Source of the DNA: Torymus aiolomorphi
Lineage: Eukaryota > Arthropoda > Insecta > Hymenoptera > Torymidae
Length of the DNA stretch: 64,000 bases
NCBI GenBank assembly: GCA_036365515.1
Contig: CM070873.1
Span: forward strand, 224,269,876-224,333,875
Reading direction: 5' to 3'
Part shown: positions 1 to 12,635 of the stretch, piece after piece
Numbering within the stretch: the first letter of the stretch is position 1
Layout: each line of letters begins with the position of its first letter
Made by a program: the position numbers and the translations under genes
The notes under the pieces: model-generated
Database searches by the model: none
What the model saw: only the letters and a program-made list of their open reading frames with translations
Told to the model about the DNA's origin: nothing

Positions 1-1108
1 CCTGTAGCCACGCGTCTCGTTCTAAACGTGAATAATCTAGCGTAAAAAGAGCGTGGAAAAGGGACGAGAGAGATATTGCGTTCGAGAGACGCAAAGGCCC
101 TTGCGCCACGCGCAGCTACACTATATTCTGCTCCCCCTTTGCGCGTCGAGAAGCTGCGTCAAAGCGCGCACTCGCATTTTATACATTTATGCAAAGGACG
201 ATGATTATACAGAAACCCAGACTTCGCGTATAATCAATGCGAAACGTTCAAGTTTCTCAATGTTATCTACCTTCGCCGAGTGGTAGAGGTGTGTTAGAAA
301 TGATTTATGGATATGTAAATTGAATACACAGAGTTTAGTTTATACGTTAGTGTTACAGTCTAAATTAGATCTAAAATTTGCTTGTGCGTTTGCTCGACAG
401 TGGTTTACTGCTACCATCGAGAAATTATGAATATTTCAACACAGTGAAATATTATGGCCGCGTGCACGGCAATCGAAAAGGATTGTCCGGGGCCGCATTT
501 CCTCTCCCCCAATCGTCAGATTGATAATTGGAGGGGCACGGGGCGAGTTAACGAAAAGGTTTCCTCGCGGACGGCAGGCCAACAAGAGAGCAACATCTAT
601 TATATGTATAATTAGTATAAAATCCGGGGAGCAGCAGTGCCACGAGTTGAGCGAGCGCGCAGGCAAGCGAGCGTCAAAAACAAAAGCTTCGCGGAGGCGT
701 CAGCGTAGCTTTTCTCACCGCGCGCCGAAAAAACCAATTGACGATCGAAAAACGAGGCTTGAACGTCGATTGAAAAAAAAGAGTCAGTCACGCTCTCGCT
801 CTCAAGCTGTGTGCGTCGGAGCCATTTTTCATTATCCTCTAATTTTATCATAAGTATTGTCAAATAAATTACATTTAAATAAAAATCGTTTCAAGCTTTT
901 CATTTCTATCGATTCTGTGCGCATTTACCTCTTGCGAGAGGTAACAGAATAAAATTTAAAATATAGTCCTCATGAATTTTTAATCATTTTATACGTTTAC
1001 GATAAACGATAATAGGTTAATTTTTAGTAGTTCAACAAACAAACATCTTGAAGAATGCAAAAAAAAAACCAAAATCTTCATAGTGATAGGTTTAGGTTCT
1101 ATATACCT
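1..1108. other. No gene seen; GC-rich then AT-rich non-coding DNA
   Basis: Short overlapping frames on both strands (for example around 521-863) have no recognisable domain and look like chance frames in GC-rich DNA. I see no exon with convincing splice sites. The segment ends at the target duplication of the next element. Confidence 0.5.
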
Positions 1109-1116
1109 ATAGGAAT

Positions 1117-1886
1117 TAGGGGTGTCGGACTATTCGAAATTTGGACTACTCGGTCTGATTCTCGACTCGACGAACTCGAGTCGAGTTGGACCCATTACTC
1201 GAAAATACCGAACTACTCGAACTTCAATCGAATAATTCAAAATGATCGAACTGTTCGACATAATTGAATTGGCCGAAGTGATCCAACTGTTCAAAGTCCG
1301 ATTGAATAGTTCGAAAAAATCGAACTGTTCGATATGATTGAACTATTTGAAGCTCGGCTTGTAGCTTTTTTCTCTATCATGCATATGTAAAATTTGTTTT
1401 ATTCTATTATTATACTTCCTACGCACATTTTTTTACTTTAAGTTTCGTTCTCTATACAGTAGAGTTAAGATTCCACTTATAATTAAATATTTATTTCAGA
1501 ATAAATAGCAAAATACTATTTTTTCAGTTTTCAAAATTATTTCATTGAATCACAATTTCAAAACCTGGTTCAAACGGTTCGTCAAAACCGAATAGTCCGA
1601 CTTCGGTCGAATAGTTCGATGAAATCGAACAGTCCGATCTGGTTCGAACAGTTCGAAGAAATCGAGTAGTTCGATCACGTCCGAGTAATTCATTTGGTCC
1701 GAACAGTTCGATTGTGTACGAGTAGTTCGATCACGTCCGAGTAGTTCATTTGTTCCGAACAGTTCGATTGTGTACGAGTAGTTCGTATGATGTTGAACAG
1801 TTCAAAGTATCGAGTATTCGACTCGAGTTCGAAAAAATAGTTCGACACTGTTCAAACACGTCGGGTCGAGTATTCGTACATCCCTA
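1117..1886. mobile_element. Non-autonomous hAT-like element with 8-bp target duplication
   Basis: The element is flanked by a perfect 8-bp direct repeat, ATAGGAAT, at 1109-1116 and 1887-1894. Its ends are imperfect inverted repeats: TAGGGGTGTCGGACTATTCG on the left, and TAGGGATGTACGAATACTCG when the right end is reverse complemented. An 8-bp target duplication with TAGGG-type termini is known for the hAT superfamily. The 770-bp body has no transposase. It is built mostly from variants of TCGAACAGTTCGA and includes a 56-bp tandem duplication around 1671-1785. The superfamily is inferred from the target-site length and the tips. Confidence 0.72.
1160..1860. repeat. TTCGAACAGTTCGA-type short palindromic repeat cluster
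   Basis: Dozens of variants of the self-complementary word TCGAACAGTTCGA or TTCGATCAC are spread over about 700 bp inside the hAT-like element, interrupted by an AT-rich core near 1370-1560. Two 56-bp units starting near 1671 and 1727 are almost identical. No reading frame is supported. Dense subterminal short motifs are common in hAT elements as transposase-binding sites; that role here is inference. Confidence 0.6.
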
Positions 1887-1894
1887 ATAGGAAT

Positions 1895-4800
1895 ACTTTA
1901 ACAATATCATTGACGACAATCTATCGACATCTAAAAATGCCTAAAAAAGTTACATGAAACCTTAGTAATTCAAAGCGTCACCCCGTCTCGAAAATCGACC
2001 CAACTTTTACTCTCTCTCACTCTCTCCTCGTACACAGTTTCGCATATGCGCACGTCACGGCAACACGGGCTAATCCCCGCCACGCTCCCTTTGACTTTAT
2101 ACCTGCGCGACGGCGAAGCGGATGAGCTCGAGTTGCGGCTGCGGCATTCATTATTCGCGAGCGGATATATACCCGCGCGCGTCTTACCGACGTGAAACGT
2201 TACTCACGGCCGCATTTTCAACTCGCGACTGCAGGCAGCGAGAAAGAGAGAGAGGTGGCTAATTGCCCGGGTGGAAGCTCTGCCGCGGAAGGGAAGGGAT
2301 TACTTTGATTTATTCATAAATACCCGTGGTGAACTCGCTCATTTGCGCGCTTACGCCATGCGGGGGGTTGAAATATGGGGGAAAGGCGCGGTCGCCCACA
2401 CGCGAGTTTATAGGTGAGGTGTTAACGTCCTTCATTGTTAAGTGAGCGAGACGCGTTTAGCTGAGCTGACGCACGCGCGGTTTGCCGCTAAGGAAGTAGT
2501 CGTTTATTATACGTATATGGCGCGGGCTGAGCAAAATTTCTGGAATTCGGATTAACGCAGTATATCTTTCGTGACGGAGCTTATTATTTCCAATGATTAA
2601 TTTTTCGGAAAAAAAAGGCTGCGTTCGAATAATACAGATAAAAGGGGAAATATTTTTTGCAGTTACTTCTCGTTATATCTTCGGGGGAAAAGTCTCACCC
2701 GAAATTTATTGCGCTCTTTCGCCAATAGCAAAATAACAAGTTGGGGAGGCCACAAAAACCGCAATTATCCGCACGTCTAATCCAAACATATCGATCGTCG
2801 AAAATAGCCTCCTAAATCCCGGTCTTACAATTTATATATACCTACTGTATACGGCGCTATACTGGCAATTAGCACTTCGAGGTGAAATGAAAAGGGGGGC
2901 GAAGCGAGCGATGAAAAACCATATACGGATCCTCCCTCCCCTATAAGCTTGATTTAACTTCCGTGGCTCAATAAACGCAACTCGTTTCATCCGTGCCCGC
3001 GCCTTTGTTCGCGATCGAGGAAATTTTGCATCAGCGTTATTTCTCGGAAATTGGAAAGCGAACGAGGTGGGAATCCCTGTGAAAAAGGGGGGAGAGTGAG
3101 AGAGAGGAAGAGAGAAGAAGTCTCAAAGATGAGATATTCGAGGAGGATGAGGAGATACACGATTGCCGGGGGAGCAGTGTAAGTAGCGGCTGCGCGCGAG
3201 ATCGGGAACGCGCGCGGGATGAAGAGAGAGAAGTAGAGGCGGAGGTATGAGAAAGGGGCTGAAATGGAGGAAATGAGCTGAAGAAAAGAGAGGCGTGTGA
3301 AAGACTGGGGATCGGATTGCGAGGGGCTATAGATGATGAAATTCGACTTTTACTCCCCGACCTTTTACGAGGAGACTTGTGTATATTTTTATGATGTGCG
3401 GTTATTAGCATCGAAAAATTGCCGCTCGAGAGTCTAATTTTAACCGATTTATGCGTTCGGAGCGGCTCATGTGCGCTGTTCACGGAATATGAGTTACAGG
3501 CCTCGAACACGCGACGTAGCTACTGAAACGTGCGTATATAACATTATACGGAATACGAAGAATGTAATAATAGGGGAACTCAACGTGTATACAAGCAGAA
3601 CAGTTTATAATACTGATATGCAAATCTTAAATCATAGTACGTTCTCTACGAAAAAAACGTTAGGATTTTCATAACACTTTAAAGTTCAAGCATTTTAAAA
3701 TATTTATACAGTATTCAAAATGCTGCCATACAGCGCCTTCGGTGAACCAAACCATGCACTTGTCTCACAAATTACCGTAATATAAGTTCGCATAGGTTGC
3801 ATGTCCAAAGCCAATGACAAACAAAAATTCTTCAAATGAATTACTATCATAAAAACGTTGTGCAAACTTTGCGTACGATGCAGCAAATCATTTTCTTCGC
3901 ATTAAGAAACCTTGCGGCAAAATAGAGAGAAAGATATATAATACACAACAGACGAATCTCCTTTTAATAAGACAATTAAGTTATCGCGCGGTTTTCGCCA
4001 ACAACTCCGACGAATCTCCCTAATTACACCATTTTTCACGTGATCCAGCAGACTGTTGAAGCGTTCGCGACAAAACAACGTCGCACCAGACGCTGCAGCT
4101 GCAGCAGCAACAGCGACGACGGCATACTTTTAAAAAGTACGTCATTAACATTAACGGAGATAAACAGCGGTGCAGCGGGAAAAAGTGGGACGGAGAGATA
4201 CCACGAGAAAGAGACAGAGAGGCTAAATAATGCCGCGCGCGGCGTGCGCGAAGACGCGGGGCGGAGATAAAACGAGCGCGGCGGAATAGGGGAGGCATGA
4301 GGCCACTCGCGCGCGCAGGGAAATCGAGTATTAACGAAGTCTCTCGAGTTAAGCCACAAGTTGGCGCGCCAGAAGTATATAGAGGGTATAAGAGAGGGGA
4401 TTGCAGGAAGACAGAAGCCGGCGGCTAATCGCTTTTCTTCACGGCCGTAATCTCGAGCGCCGCGGCGAATGGGAAAATAACTTTTCGCCGTTCTCTCTCC
4501 CTCTCTCCCTCGCGCTCAATTCTAATTGTCTTCCTCCTTTTCTGCCAGCCCTTTTTTCTCTTTTACCTTGCTGCTTCGTACGTAACTTCATTATCGGCAG
4601 CGCTCGATTGCGCAACTGAGATTTGCACGCGCGATGCATGCGATGCGCAGGATCACGTATCAAAGCTACAGAGATAGCGTGCGATTAGTTTTGGCCAATT
4701 TCCGAAATGAAGAATTCGATGATGCGTTTTCTGATATGATGAGCGTAGGGAGTAAACATACATTTTAGATCTATTTTCAGATAAATTTTCCTGCCTTTGA

Positions 4801-7455
4801 GAATTTTCGCGAACTCATCAAAGTCAAATTGGAAAATTTTCATGGAAAATATTCAGCGATTCGCGGTAATAATTTGGCCGTTCATGCATACTTATAGAGC
4901 TGCGAATCGATGAATATTCAGTAATCGAAGTTAAATTTCAGTTATTCAACTGCACGAAGTTTACAAAGACATGTTAAACGTTTGCTCTGCTTGAGAATTA
5001 ATTATGGATTCAACGTTTAGAGATAAAACTGAAAAATCATGAGACTTGTATACAAACATTCTTCAACACTGCGTTTATTAAAATCAAAATCTTATCACAG
5101 ATCTACTTTCCCTCTCTCTCTCTCTCTCTCTTTCTCGCTCTCTTCTAGATAATGCTTTTGTCAATACTAAAATCACATCGTAAGACTCGCACATCCAATA
5201 CTAAAGACATCTCGAAAATCACGACGAAAGGAAATACCTCGCATTTTCCAGCAGGCGTCGTCATTCTATTTGCCTGCGCCAGCGGCGCCTTTAATCCACT
5301 TCTATATCTATTCCTCTCTTTACCCTGACGCGGCATGCCTCCCTCGCGCCCACTCGAATTTTCGAGTTCACGCGGCGCTAAGCACAGCGGTTTTTGGCTC
5401 CGCTCCTCGCACGAGGCGCATCCCCGATGTACCTACAAAGGCACGGGAGGGCGACGACGTCGTGCTCTCGTTAGCCCTCCCAGAAATGGGCTGCCGCGCG
5501 AGTGCGCGTTGTATACGGTATAATTTTTTTTCCGTTGTTGTTTCAAGCGCGAATTTACAACCCGAGGGTTAGAGTTTCAATACAGTGCGAATGGGAAGAT
5601 AAATCGATTAGTTTGTTCTACAAGAACAGGCTTTTTATCTTTTTGGATTGAGGGGCATTTTTCTTTTAATCTGATTGTTTACTTATATGCAGCGCGCGTT
5701 CTTCGTTCGAAGTATTTTTTTGTTCATTCATATCCTTTTTCTTTTCATTTCGAATAAAAAAACCATAAAGTTTTATGACGTATAAATTTATAGCCAATAT
5801 TTTGCGCTTACGAGTGGAAGGGTGCAGCGGAATGGAAGGTTTATTCTTTTCAGTTATCTCTTATGCAATATTCATTAAATACTCTCTCTCTCTAGTTCAT
5901 TATATTCCAAAGTCACGGAATTGGTAAAAAAAACCCAAGTTACTTCTCTACCGAATGTTTTTGATTACAACAATTTTGATTTTGCAAGCATTAGAAAAAC
6001 GTCAATTCTTGTTTTCCACGGACCCAGTTTTTTTTTCTGGGTTAATTAAGAAAATTGTGCCACAATGGCGGCGGCGCACAGCTGCATCCAACACCGCAGA
6101 GCCAGCGGAGTTAGCCGCCGTCGAACGAGATTCCCGCAAATCAGGCTAAAAGGCCGGTAGTCTTTTTTTCACGGACGAACCGGCGGTGGCGCCTCGACCG
6201 CGAATCTCGACGACACGCGTAATCGCGAAAACCCCGGGAGCTAGAGAGACATGCGCGCTTTGATGAAAGTGTAAAATTTCCAATGCTCAAATGTTTTTGG
6301 GATGGTGAAAGGTTGCATCACGAGAATATTGTAGTTTTTTCGGCCCAAAATATTTGATTAAAATACCAGTTCTTTTTCTATTTAGAAATAAATATAGAAT
6401 GTTTCAATATTTTCCGGCTCTCACTGAGCATTTTTTTGCTAGAACATTTTAATTAAAGCAAAAATAATGAATTGTGGTTTATTTTGCAGAGAATCACAAA
6501 ATTGTAACCAAATACTCGGTGGTGTATAGAAATAAAATTTTTGGAATATAAATAATTGGAATGAATTGCACAAAAAGCGTTGTGTAAAAAACTTTTTCTG
6601 GTATATTAAATTATTTAAATAATGAAAGCAAAAAATAATCAAAGCAAAAAACGATATTACGAAAAGCGTATATATAAAACGTATTATTCAGATTTTTATA
6701 TTTATCATTGTTTTTATTAAAATATAAGAATTCTAATAAATATTTATTAATTAGTCTTTAGAACTTAATGGAAAAATAATCTCACAACTGGCATGATTAT
6801 AAAATGAAAAATAATGAGAGCCCACTTATCAACGTTATCATAAGACATTTTTTTTAATTAATTAGATTAATACACTTTTTATCTGATATTCTTAAAATAC
6901 AATTATTATTAGAATACATTCGCTAATCTAAAATTACGAAGGCAAACACTTCCATTTACTTGTAATGCTTCATTTTTCAAACGTAATATGCACCTTATCT
7001 AAAACTTGAAATCTTTTAAAATACAGAGTATTCTAATCCATGCTATTTAAAAAGTGACATCAAATGTTAACAATTACAAAAAAGTATCTAAAAATAATTT
7101 TTATCACAAGTTAAGCTTGATAAAAAAATTTAGAAAAAAATCTACAAAAATTTGTCAACATAATTTATGATTGATGACTTAAACCCGATAACTGATTTTT
7201 CAAAATCAGCAATATATTCAAGTCAGTTCATATTAATTACAAATTTCGTGTTACAAAACTTAGTTTCATAGAAAATATTAAAACCTTTTTTCACACACAT
7301 ACTTGTACGGTTCATACATTTTACATCAACTAAACTCGATCATCCCCTAACTCTTAAATATCACGCGAACAACATCCACCTCCGTTCACCTTCAATTGAA
7401 TCCCCGTCATACCCCATCATTTTCTCCTCCCTACGTAGAGCAACGCCGGAATCGC
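1895..7455. other. Long stretch without a recognised gene
   Basis: The stretch has GC-rich blocks near 1980-2530, 3000-3350, 4020-4660 and 5240-5560, a short (CT)n at about 5108-5140, and AT-rich DNA from about 6260 to 7330. Frames of up to 157 codons (for example a Ser/Arg-rich one at 3037-3510, minus) are low in complexity, and I recognise no domain. It could be intron or 3' flank of the metalloproteinase gene to the right, which is read leftwards, but no downstream exon with an HExxH motif was found. Confidence 0.45.
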
Positions 7456-7464
7456 GATTTTTCC
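7456..7464. repeat. 9-bp target site duplication, left copy (GATTTTTCC)
   Basis: GATTTTTCC directly precedes the left terminus ACGTCTATTAAG of the foldback element and recurs in the same orientation at 17491-17499, directly after the right terminus. Confidence 0.85.
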
Positions 7465-7613
7465 ACGTCTATTAAGCTAGCAGATCACTTTTATGACCCG
7501 GGCTTATAAACTATACCATAATTTGTTGCTAATTTGTTGCTAATTTGTTACGCCAATCCCGATTTTGTTGCTCCTGCCGTTTCCGAGAAACAAGCGATCT
7601 GCTAGATTAATAT

Positions 7614-9440
7614 TAAGCTAGCAGATCACTTTCCGGTATCTTTGCGAGTTTTTGCCTTAGCGACTTCGGACAGTGGGCATATTTTGTTGCTAATTTGTTG
7701 CTGCACGATGGTCGGAGTGAAAATTTCAAAAAAGCCTTCAGCGACCCGTTTCCAGAGTTCTCGTCTTCGCCATTGACTTCAGGAATCGGAAAAAATCGAT
7801 TATTCGTTAAAACAAACACGGAGCATTTTGTTGCTAATTTGTTGCTAATTTGCTACGCCAATCCCGATTTTGTTGCTCCTGCCGTTTCCGAGAAACAAAC
7901 GATCTGCTAGATTAATATTAAGCTAGCAGATCACTTTCCGGTATCTTTGCGAGTTTTTGCCTTAGCGACTTCAGACAGTGGGCATATTTTGTTGCTAATT
8001 TGTTGCTGCACGATGGTCGGAGTGAAAATTTCAAAAAAGCCTTCAGCGACCCGTTTCCAGGGTACTCGTCTTCGCCATTGACTTCAGGAATCGGAAAAAA
8101 TCGATTATTCGTTAAAACAAACACGGAGTATTTTGTTGCTAATTTGTTGCTAATTTGTTACGCCAATCCCGATTTTGTTGCTCCTGCCGTTTCCGAGAAA
8201 CAAGCGATCTGCTAGATTAATATTAAGCTAGCAGATCACTTTCCGGTATCTTTGCGAGTTTTTGCCTTAGCGACTTCGGACAGTGGGCATATTTTGTTGC
8301 TAATTTGTTGCTGCACGATGGTCGGAGTGAAAATTTCAAAAAAGCCTTCAGCGACCCGTTTCCAGAGTACTCGTCTTCGCCATTGACTTCAGGAATCGGA
8401 AAAAATCGATTATTCGTTAAAACAAACACGGAGCATTTTGTTGCTAATTTGTTGCTAATTTGCTACGCCAATCCCGATTTTGTTGCTCCTGCCGTTTCCG
8501 AGAAACAAGCGATCTGCTAGATTAATATTAAGCTAGCAGATCACTTTCCGGTATCTTTGCGAGTTTTTGCCTTAGCGACTTCGGACAGTGGGCATATTTT
8601 GTTGCTAATTTGTTGCTGCACGATGGTCGGAGTGAAAATTTCAAAAAAGCCTTCAGCGACCCGTTTCCAGGGTACTCGTCTTCGCCATTGACTTCAGGAA
8701 TCGGAAAAAATCGATTATTCGTTAAAACAAACACGGAGTATTTTGTTGCTAATTTGTTGCTAATTTGTTACGCCAATCCCGATTTTGTTGCTCCTGCCGT
8801 TTCCGAGAAACAAGCGATCTGCTAGATTAATATTAAGCTAGCAGATCACTTTCCGGTATCTTTGCGAGTTTTTGCCTTAGCGACTTCGGACAGTGAGCAT
8901 ATTTTGTTGCTAATTTGTTGCTGCAGGATGGTCGGAGTGAAAATTTCAAAAAAGCCTTCAGCGACCCGTTTCCAGGGTACTCGTCTTCGCCATTGACTTC
9001 AGGAATCGGAAAAAATCGATTATTCGTTAAAACAAACACGGAGTATTTTGTTGCTAATTTGTTGCTAATTTGTTACGCCAATCCCGATTTTGTTGCTCCT
9101 GCCGTTTCCGAGAAACAAGCGATCTGCTAGATTAATATTAAGCTAGCAGATCACTTTCCGGTATCTTTGCGAGTTTTTGCCTTAGCGGCTTCGGACAGTG
9201 GGCATATTTTGTTGCTAATTTGTTGCTGCAGGATGGTCGGAGTGAAAATTTCAAAAAAACCTTCAGCGACCCGTTTCCAGGGTACTCGTCTTCGCCATTG
9301 ACGTCAGGGATCGGAAAAAATCGATTATTCGTTAAAACAAACACGTAGTATTTTATTGCTAATTTGTTGCTAATTTGTTACGCCAATCCCGAGTGTGTTG
9401 CTCCAGCCATTTCCGAGAAACGAGCGATTTGCTTTATTAA
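7614..9440 (+). repeat. Left arm: six tandem 305-bp monomers
   Basis: Monomer boundaries (ATTAATATTAAGCTAGCAG) recur near 7609, 7914, 8219, 8524, 8829 and 9134, an exact 305-bp period with only scattered substitutions. Each unit carries two or three copies of an 11-bp subrepeat (TTTGTTGCTAA). Units tend to alternate between two variants (GAGCATTTTG and GAGTATTTTG at the same point), suggesting amplification partly as dimers. The last unit decays at about 9340-9440. Open frames of 68 and 71 codons occur on both strands of every unit, but 305 is not a multiple of three and both strands are equally open, so I do not regard them as coding. Confidence 0.92.
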
Positions 9441-9623
9441 CATTCCTTTCCCAGGGAAAAAAAGTTTATTAACATTCCTTTCCCAGGGAAGGGAGAGGGT
9501 TCACTAAAAACGACAAGTGTAAAGATCCATCTGCACATAAAAGTCGCAAGCTTGCTTAGCACACGAGAAACATACAATAAAGGTTTAAATTAAAGATACA
9601 CCATCCTCACACCCACACACACA

Positions 9624-9681
<58 letters not shown>

Positions 9682-12635
9682 TTCGATTGGGATTTTGTAT
9701 TTCATAACATCCACTGCATATTCCACATTAAGGCGGTCTTACACCTAGAGGCTTCTGAGGCCCAAAACAGCTAAAAAAAAGATAAATATAGATTAAATAA
9801 TCTCCAATATATGTACTACAAATATACACTATTTCTGATAAAATAGCCTAATTTTATGGCCTAATCTGCAGACCAATTTTACTCAGAGATATAGTATTTT
9901 CAATTTTTGTCAATAGCGTAGTTTTTTGAGAAAACCATTCCATGGTCCGTGATCCGAAGGTCTGACCCTCTCCTAGTAAGAAAATCCCGAATTTTGATAG
10001 TAAACTTATTTGTTTACCTAATAAACAATAGTTGTGCTACTTGAGATCTTTACAGTCTTGGTTGGCAGGCTTTCGAGTAGGTCCACGGAGAAAAATTCGG
10101 CGCCTCTGCTAACCTCGAAACATGGCAGTTCCCGGACTGCTATTCCGCGTAGTCCGTGCGTCGAAGAGGCGCTATGTTGATACTGTTTACGTGTAGCCAG
10201 CGCATGTCTATTAAGCTAGCACGGCCACTCTCCAACGCCCTCTCGAAAACTAGTTGTTAATTTGTTGCTAATTTATTGCTAATTTGTTACGCTAATCCCG
10301 ATTTTGTTGCTCCAGCCGTTTCCGAGTTATTCAGGCCGCGCTACCTTAAGACTTAAGCTGGCACGGCCACAGTTATAACTTTTGAACGACAAAACATTTT
10401 TTGACGGGACAGGTGGCATAATTTGTTGCTAATTTGTTACTTCAATATAGGCTAGGTCCCAAATCTTAAATATCAAAATGGCGCCTAGTCGCAGTACCCA
10501 GCCATCGCCCGACTTACGTAATTTTTTAAAATCTTGAAAAATTCAATAAACTACTGTGGGATATTTTGTTGCTAATTTGTTGCTAATTTTTTACGCTAAT
10601 CTCGCTTTCGTTGCTCCAGCCGTTACCGAGTTATTCAGGCCCTGCTACCTTAAGACTTAAGCTAGCACGGCCACAGTTATAACTTTTGAACGACAAAACA
10701 TTTTTTGACGGGACAGGTGGCATAATTTGTTGCTAATTTGTTGCTTCAATATAGGCTAGGTCCCAAATCTTAAAAATCAAAATGGCGCCTAGTGGCGGTA
10801 CCCAGCCATTACCCGACTTACATAATTTATTAAAATCTTGAATAATTCAAAAAACTATTATAGGATAATTTATTGCTAATTGTTGCTTTGAGATCGGGTT
10901 GGACCCAAAACCGATTGTCCAACAGGAAAGTAAGAAATCGACTTTGGGGTGCTATTAATTGTGTTTTATTTAGTAAAACGGTAAGTAGAAAATTCAAAAC
11001 TGTGGCAACCGTTGAGGCTAATATGTTGCTAATTTATAATTCCCGCAAAATTGTAATTTTTTGCTTCAAGATAGGCCAGGTTTGGGGTCCAAAAATCGAT
11101 ATAAACGCAAGAAAACATGTTTTTGGACGCTGTAAAAGGTGTTTTATTTCGTAAAATGGTAAGCAACAAATTCATAGCCGTGCAGAATGTTGTCTTTAAC
11201 ATGTTGCTAAGTTGTGCACAATAGGCTAGATCCCGGAGTCGAAAGTCGATCGAAAACGCAAAAAAAACGTAATTTTTTCGCTGTAATGGGGTTTTATTCA
11301 GTAAATCGGTCAGCAACAAATTTATAACTGTGTTATAACTGTGCGGAATGTTGTTATTAATATGTTCCTAATTTTTAAGGCTATTCCAGAATTTGTTGCT
11401 ACAAAACAGGCTAGATCCTGGAGTCGAAGGTCGATCGAAAACGCAAAAAAAACTGTTTTGGACGCCGTTCATGGATTTTATTTAGTGAATCGGTTAGCAA
11501 AAATTCAAAATTGGGCAAAATTTTGTGGGTGGTATGTTGCTAAGCTGTTACGCTTTTTCTGAATTTGTTGCTTCAAGATAGACTAAATCCCGGAGTCGGA
11601 AGTCGATCAGAACCGCAAGAAAACGTGTTTTGGACTTCGTAAATGGTGTTTCATTTCGTAAAACAGTAAGCAACAAATTCATAACTGTACAGAATGTTGC
11701 CTTTAACATGTTGCTAAGTTGTTACAGTATTTCTGAATTAGTTGCTTTACAATATGCTAGATTCTGGAGTCGGAAGTCGATCGAAAACGCAAAAAAATGT
11801 GTTTTGGTCGCTGTAATGGGGTTCTATTTAGTAAATCGGTGAGCGACAAATTTATAACTGTGCGGCATGTTGTTATTAATATGTTTCTAATTTTTAAGAC
11901 TATTTTCGAATTTGTTGCTACAAAAGGGGCTAGATCCCGGAGTCGAAGGTCGACCAAAAACACGTTTTGAACGTCGTAAATAGGGTTTTATTTCGTAAAA
12001 CAGTAAGCAACAAATTCATAACTGTACAGAATGTTCTCTTTAACATGTTGTTAAGCTATTACGGTATTCCTGAATTTGATGCTTCACAATAGGCTAGATC
12101 CGGGAATCGAAGTCGATCGAAAACGCAAAAAAATGTGTTTTGGTCGCTGTAATGGGGTTTTATTTAGTAAATCGGTAAGCAACAAATTTATAACTGTGCG
12201 GCATGTCGTTATTAATATAATTCTAATTTTTAAGACTATTTTCGAATTTGTTGCTACAAAAGAGGCTAGATCCCGGAGTCGAAAGTCGATTGAAAATACA
12301 ATAAAGACCTGTTTTGGACGCCGTTAATGGGTTTTATTTAGTAAATCGGTTAGCAAAAAATTCAAACCTGTGCAAAATTTTGTGGTTGGTATGTTGCTAA
12401 GCTGTTACGCTTTTTCCGAATTTGATGCTTCAAGATAGACTAGATCCCGGAGTCGAAAATCGATCAAAAATGCAAGAAAATCTGTTTTGGACGTCGTAAA
12501 TGGTCTTTTATTTCGTAAAACGGTAAGCAACAAATTCATAACTGTACAGAATGTTGTCTTTAACATGTTGATAAGTTATTACAGTATTCCTGAATTTGAT
12601 GCTTCACAATGGACAAGATCCGGGAGTACACTGGC
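9440..12635. repeat. Loop of the foldback: CA tract and decayed monomer arrays
   Basis: A direct repeat containing ATTAACATTCCTTTCCCAGG occurs twice at 9436-9490, followed by a (CA)n tract at about 9607-9675. Three sites matching the element tip (TTAAGCTAGCACGGCCAC and close variants) lie near 10208, 10352 and 10651; the last two head units about 299 bp apart. From about 10890 to 12625 a more diverged array repeats every ~170-180 bp, marked by GCTAGATCCCGGAGTCGAA near 11226, 11409, 11929 and 12266 and by weaker copies between. The TTTGTTGCTAATTTGTTGC word of the arms persists throughout, so these look like older relatives of the arm monomer. No protein-coding gene is supported. Confidence 0.75.
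9607..9678. repeat. (CA)n microsatellite
   Basis: A nearly pure CA tract with a few ACCC interruptions, in the loop of the foldback element. Confidence 0.9.

Noticed and set aside
3037..3510. 157-codon Ser/Arg-rich minus-strand frame
   Set aside because: Low complexity in purine-rich DNA, no domain and no splice context.
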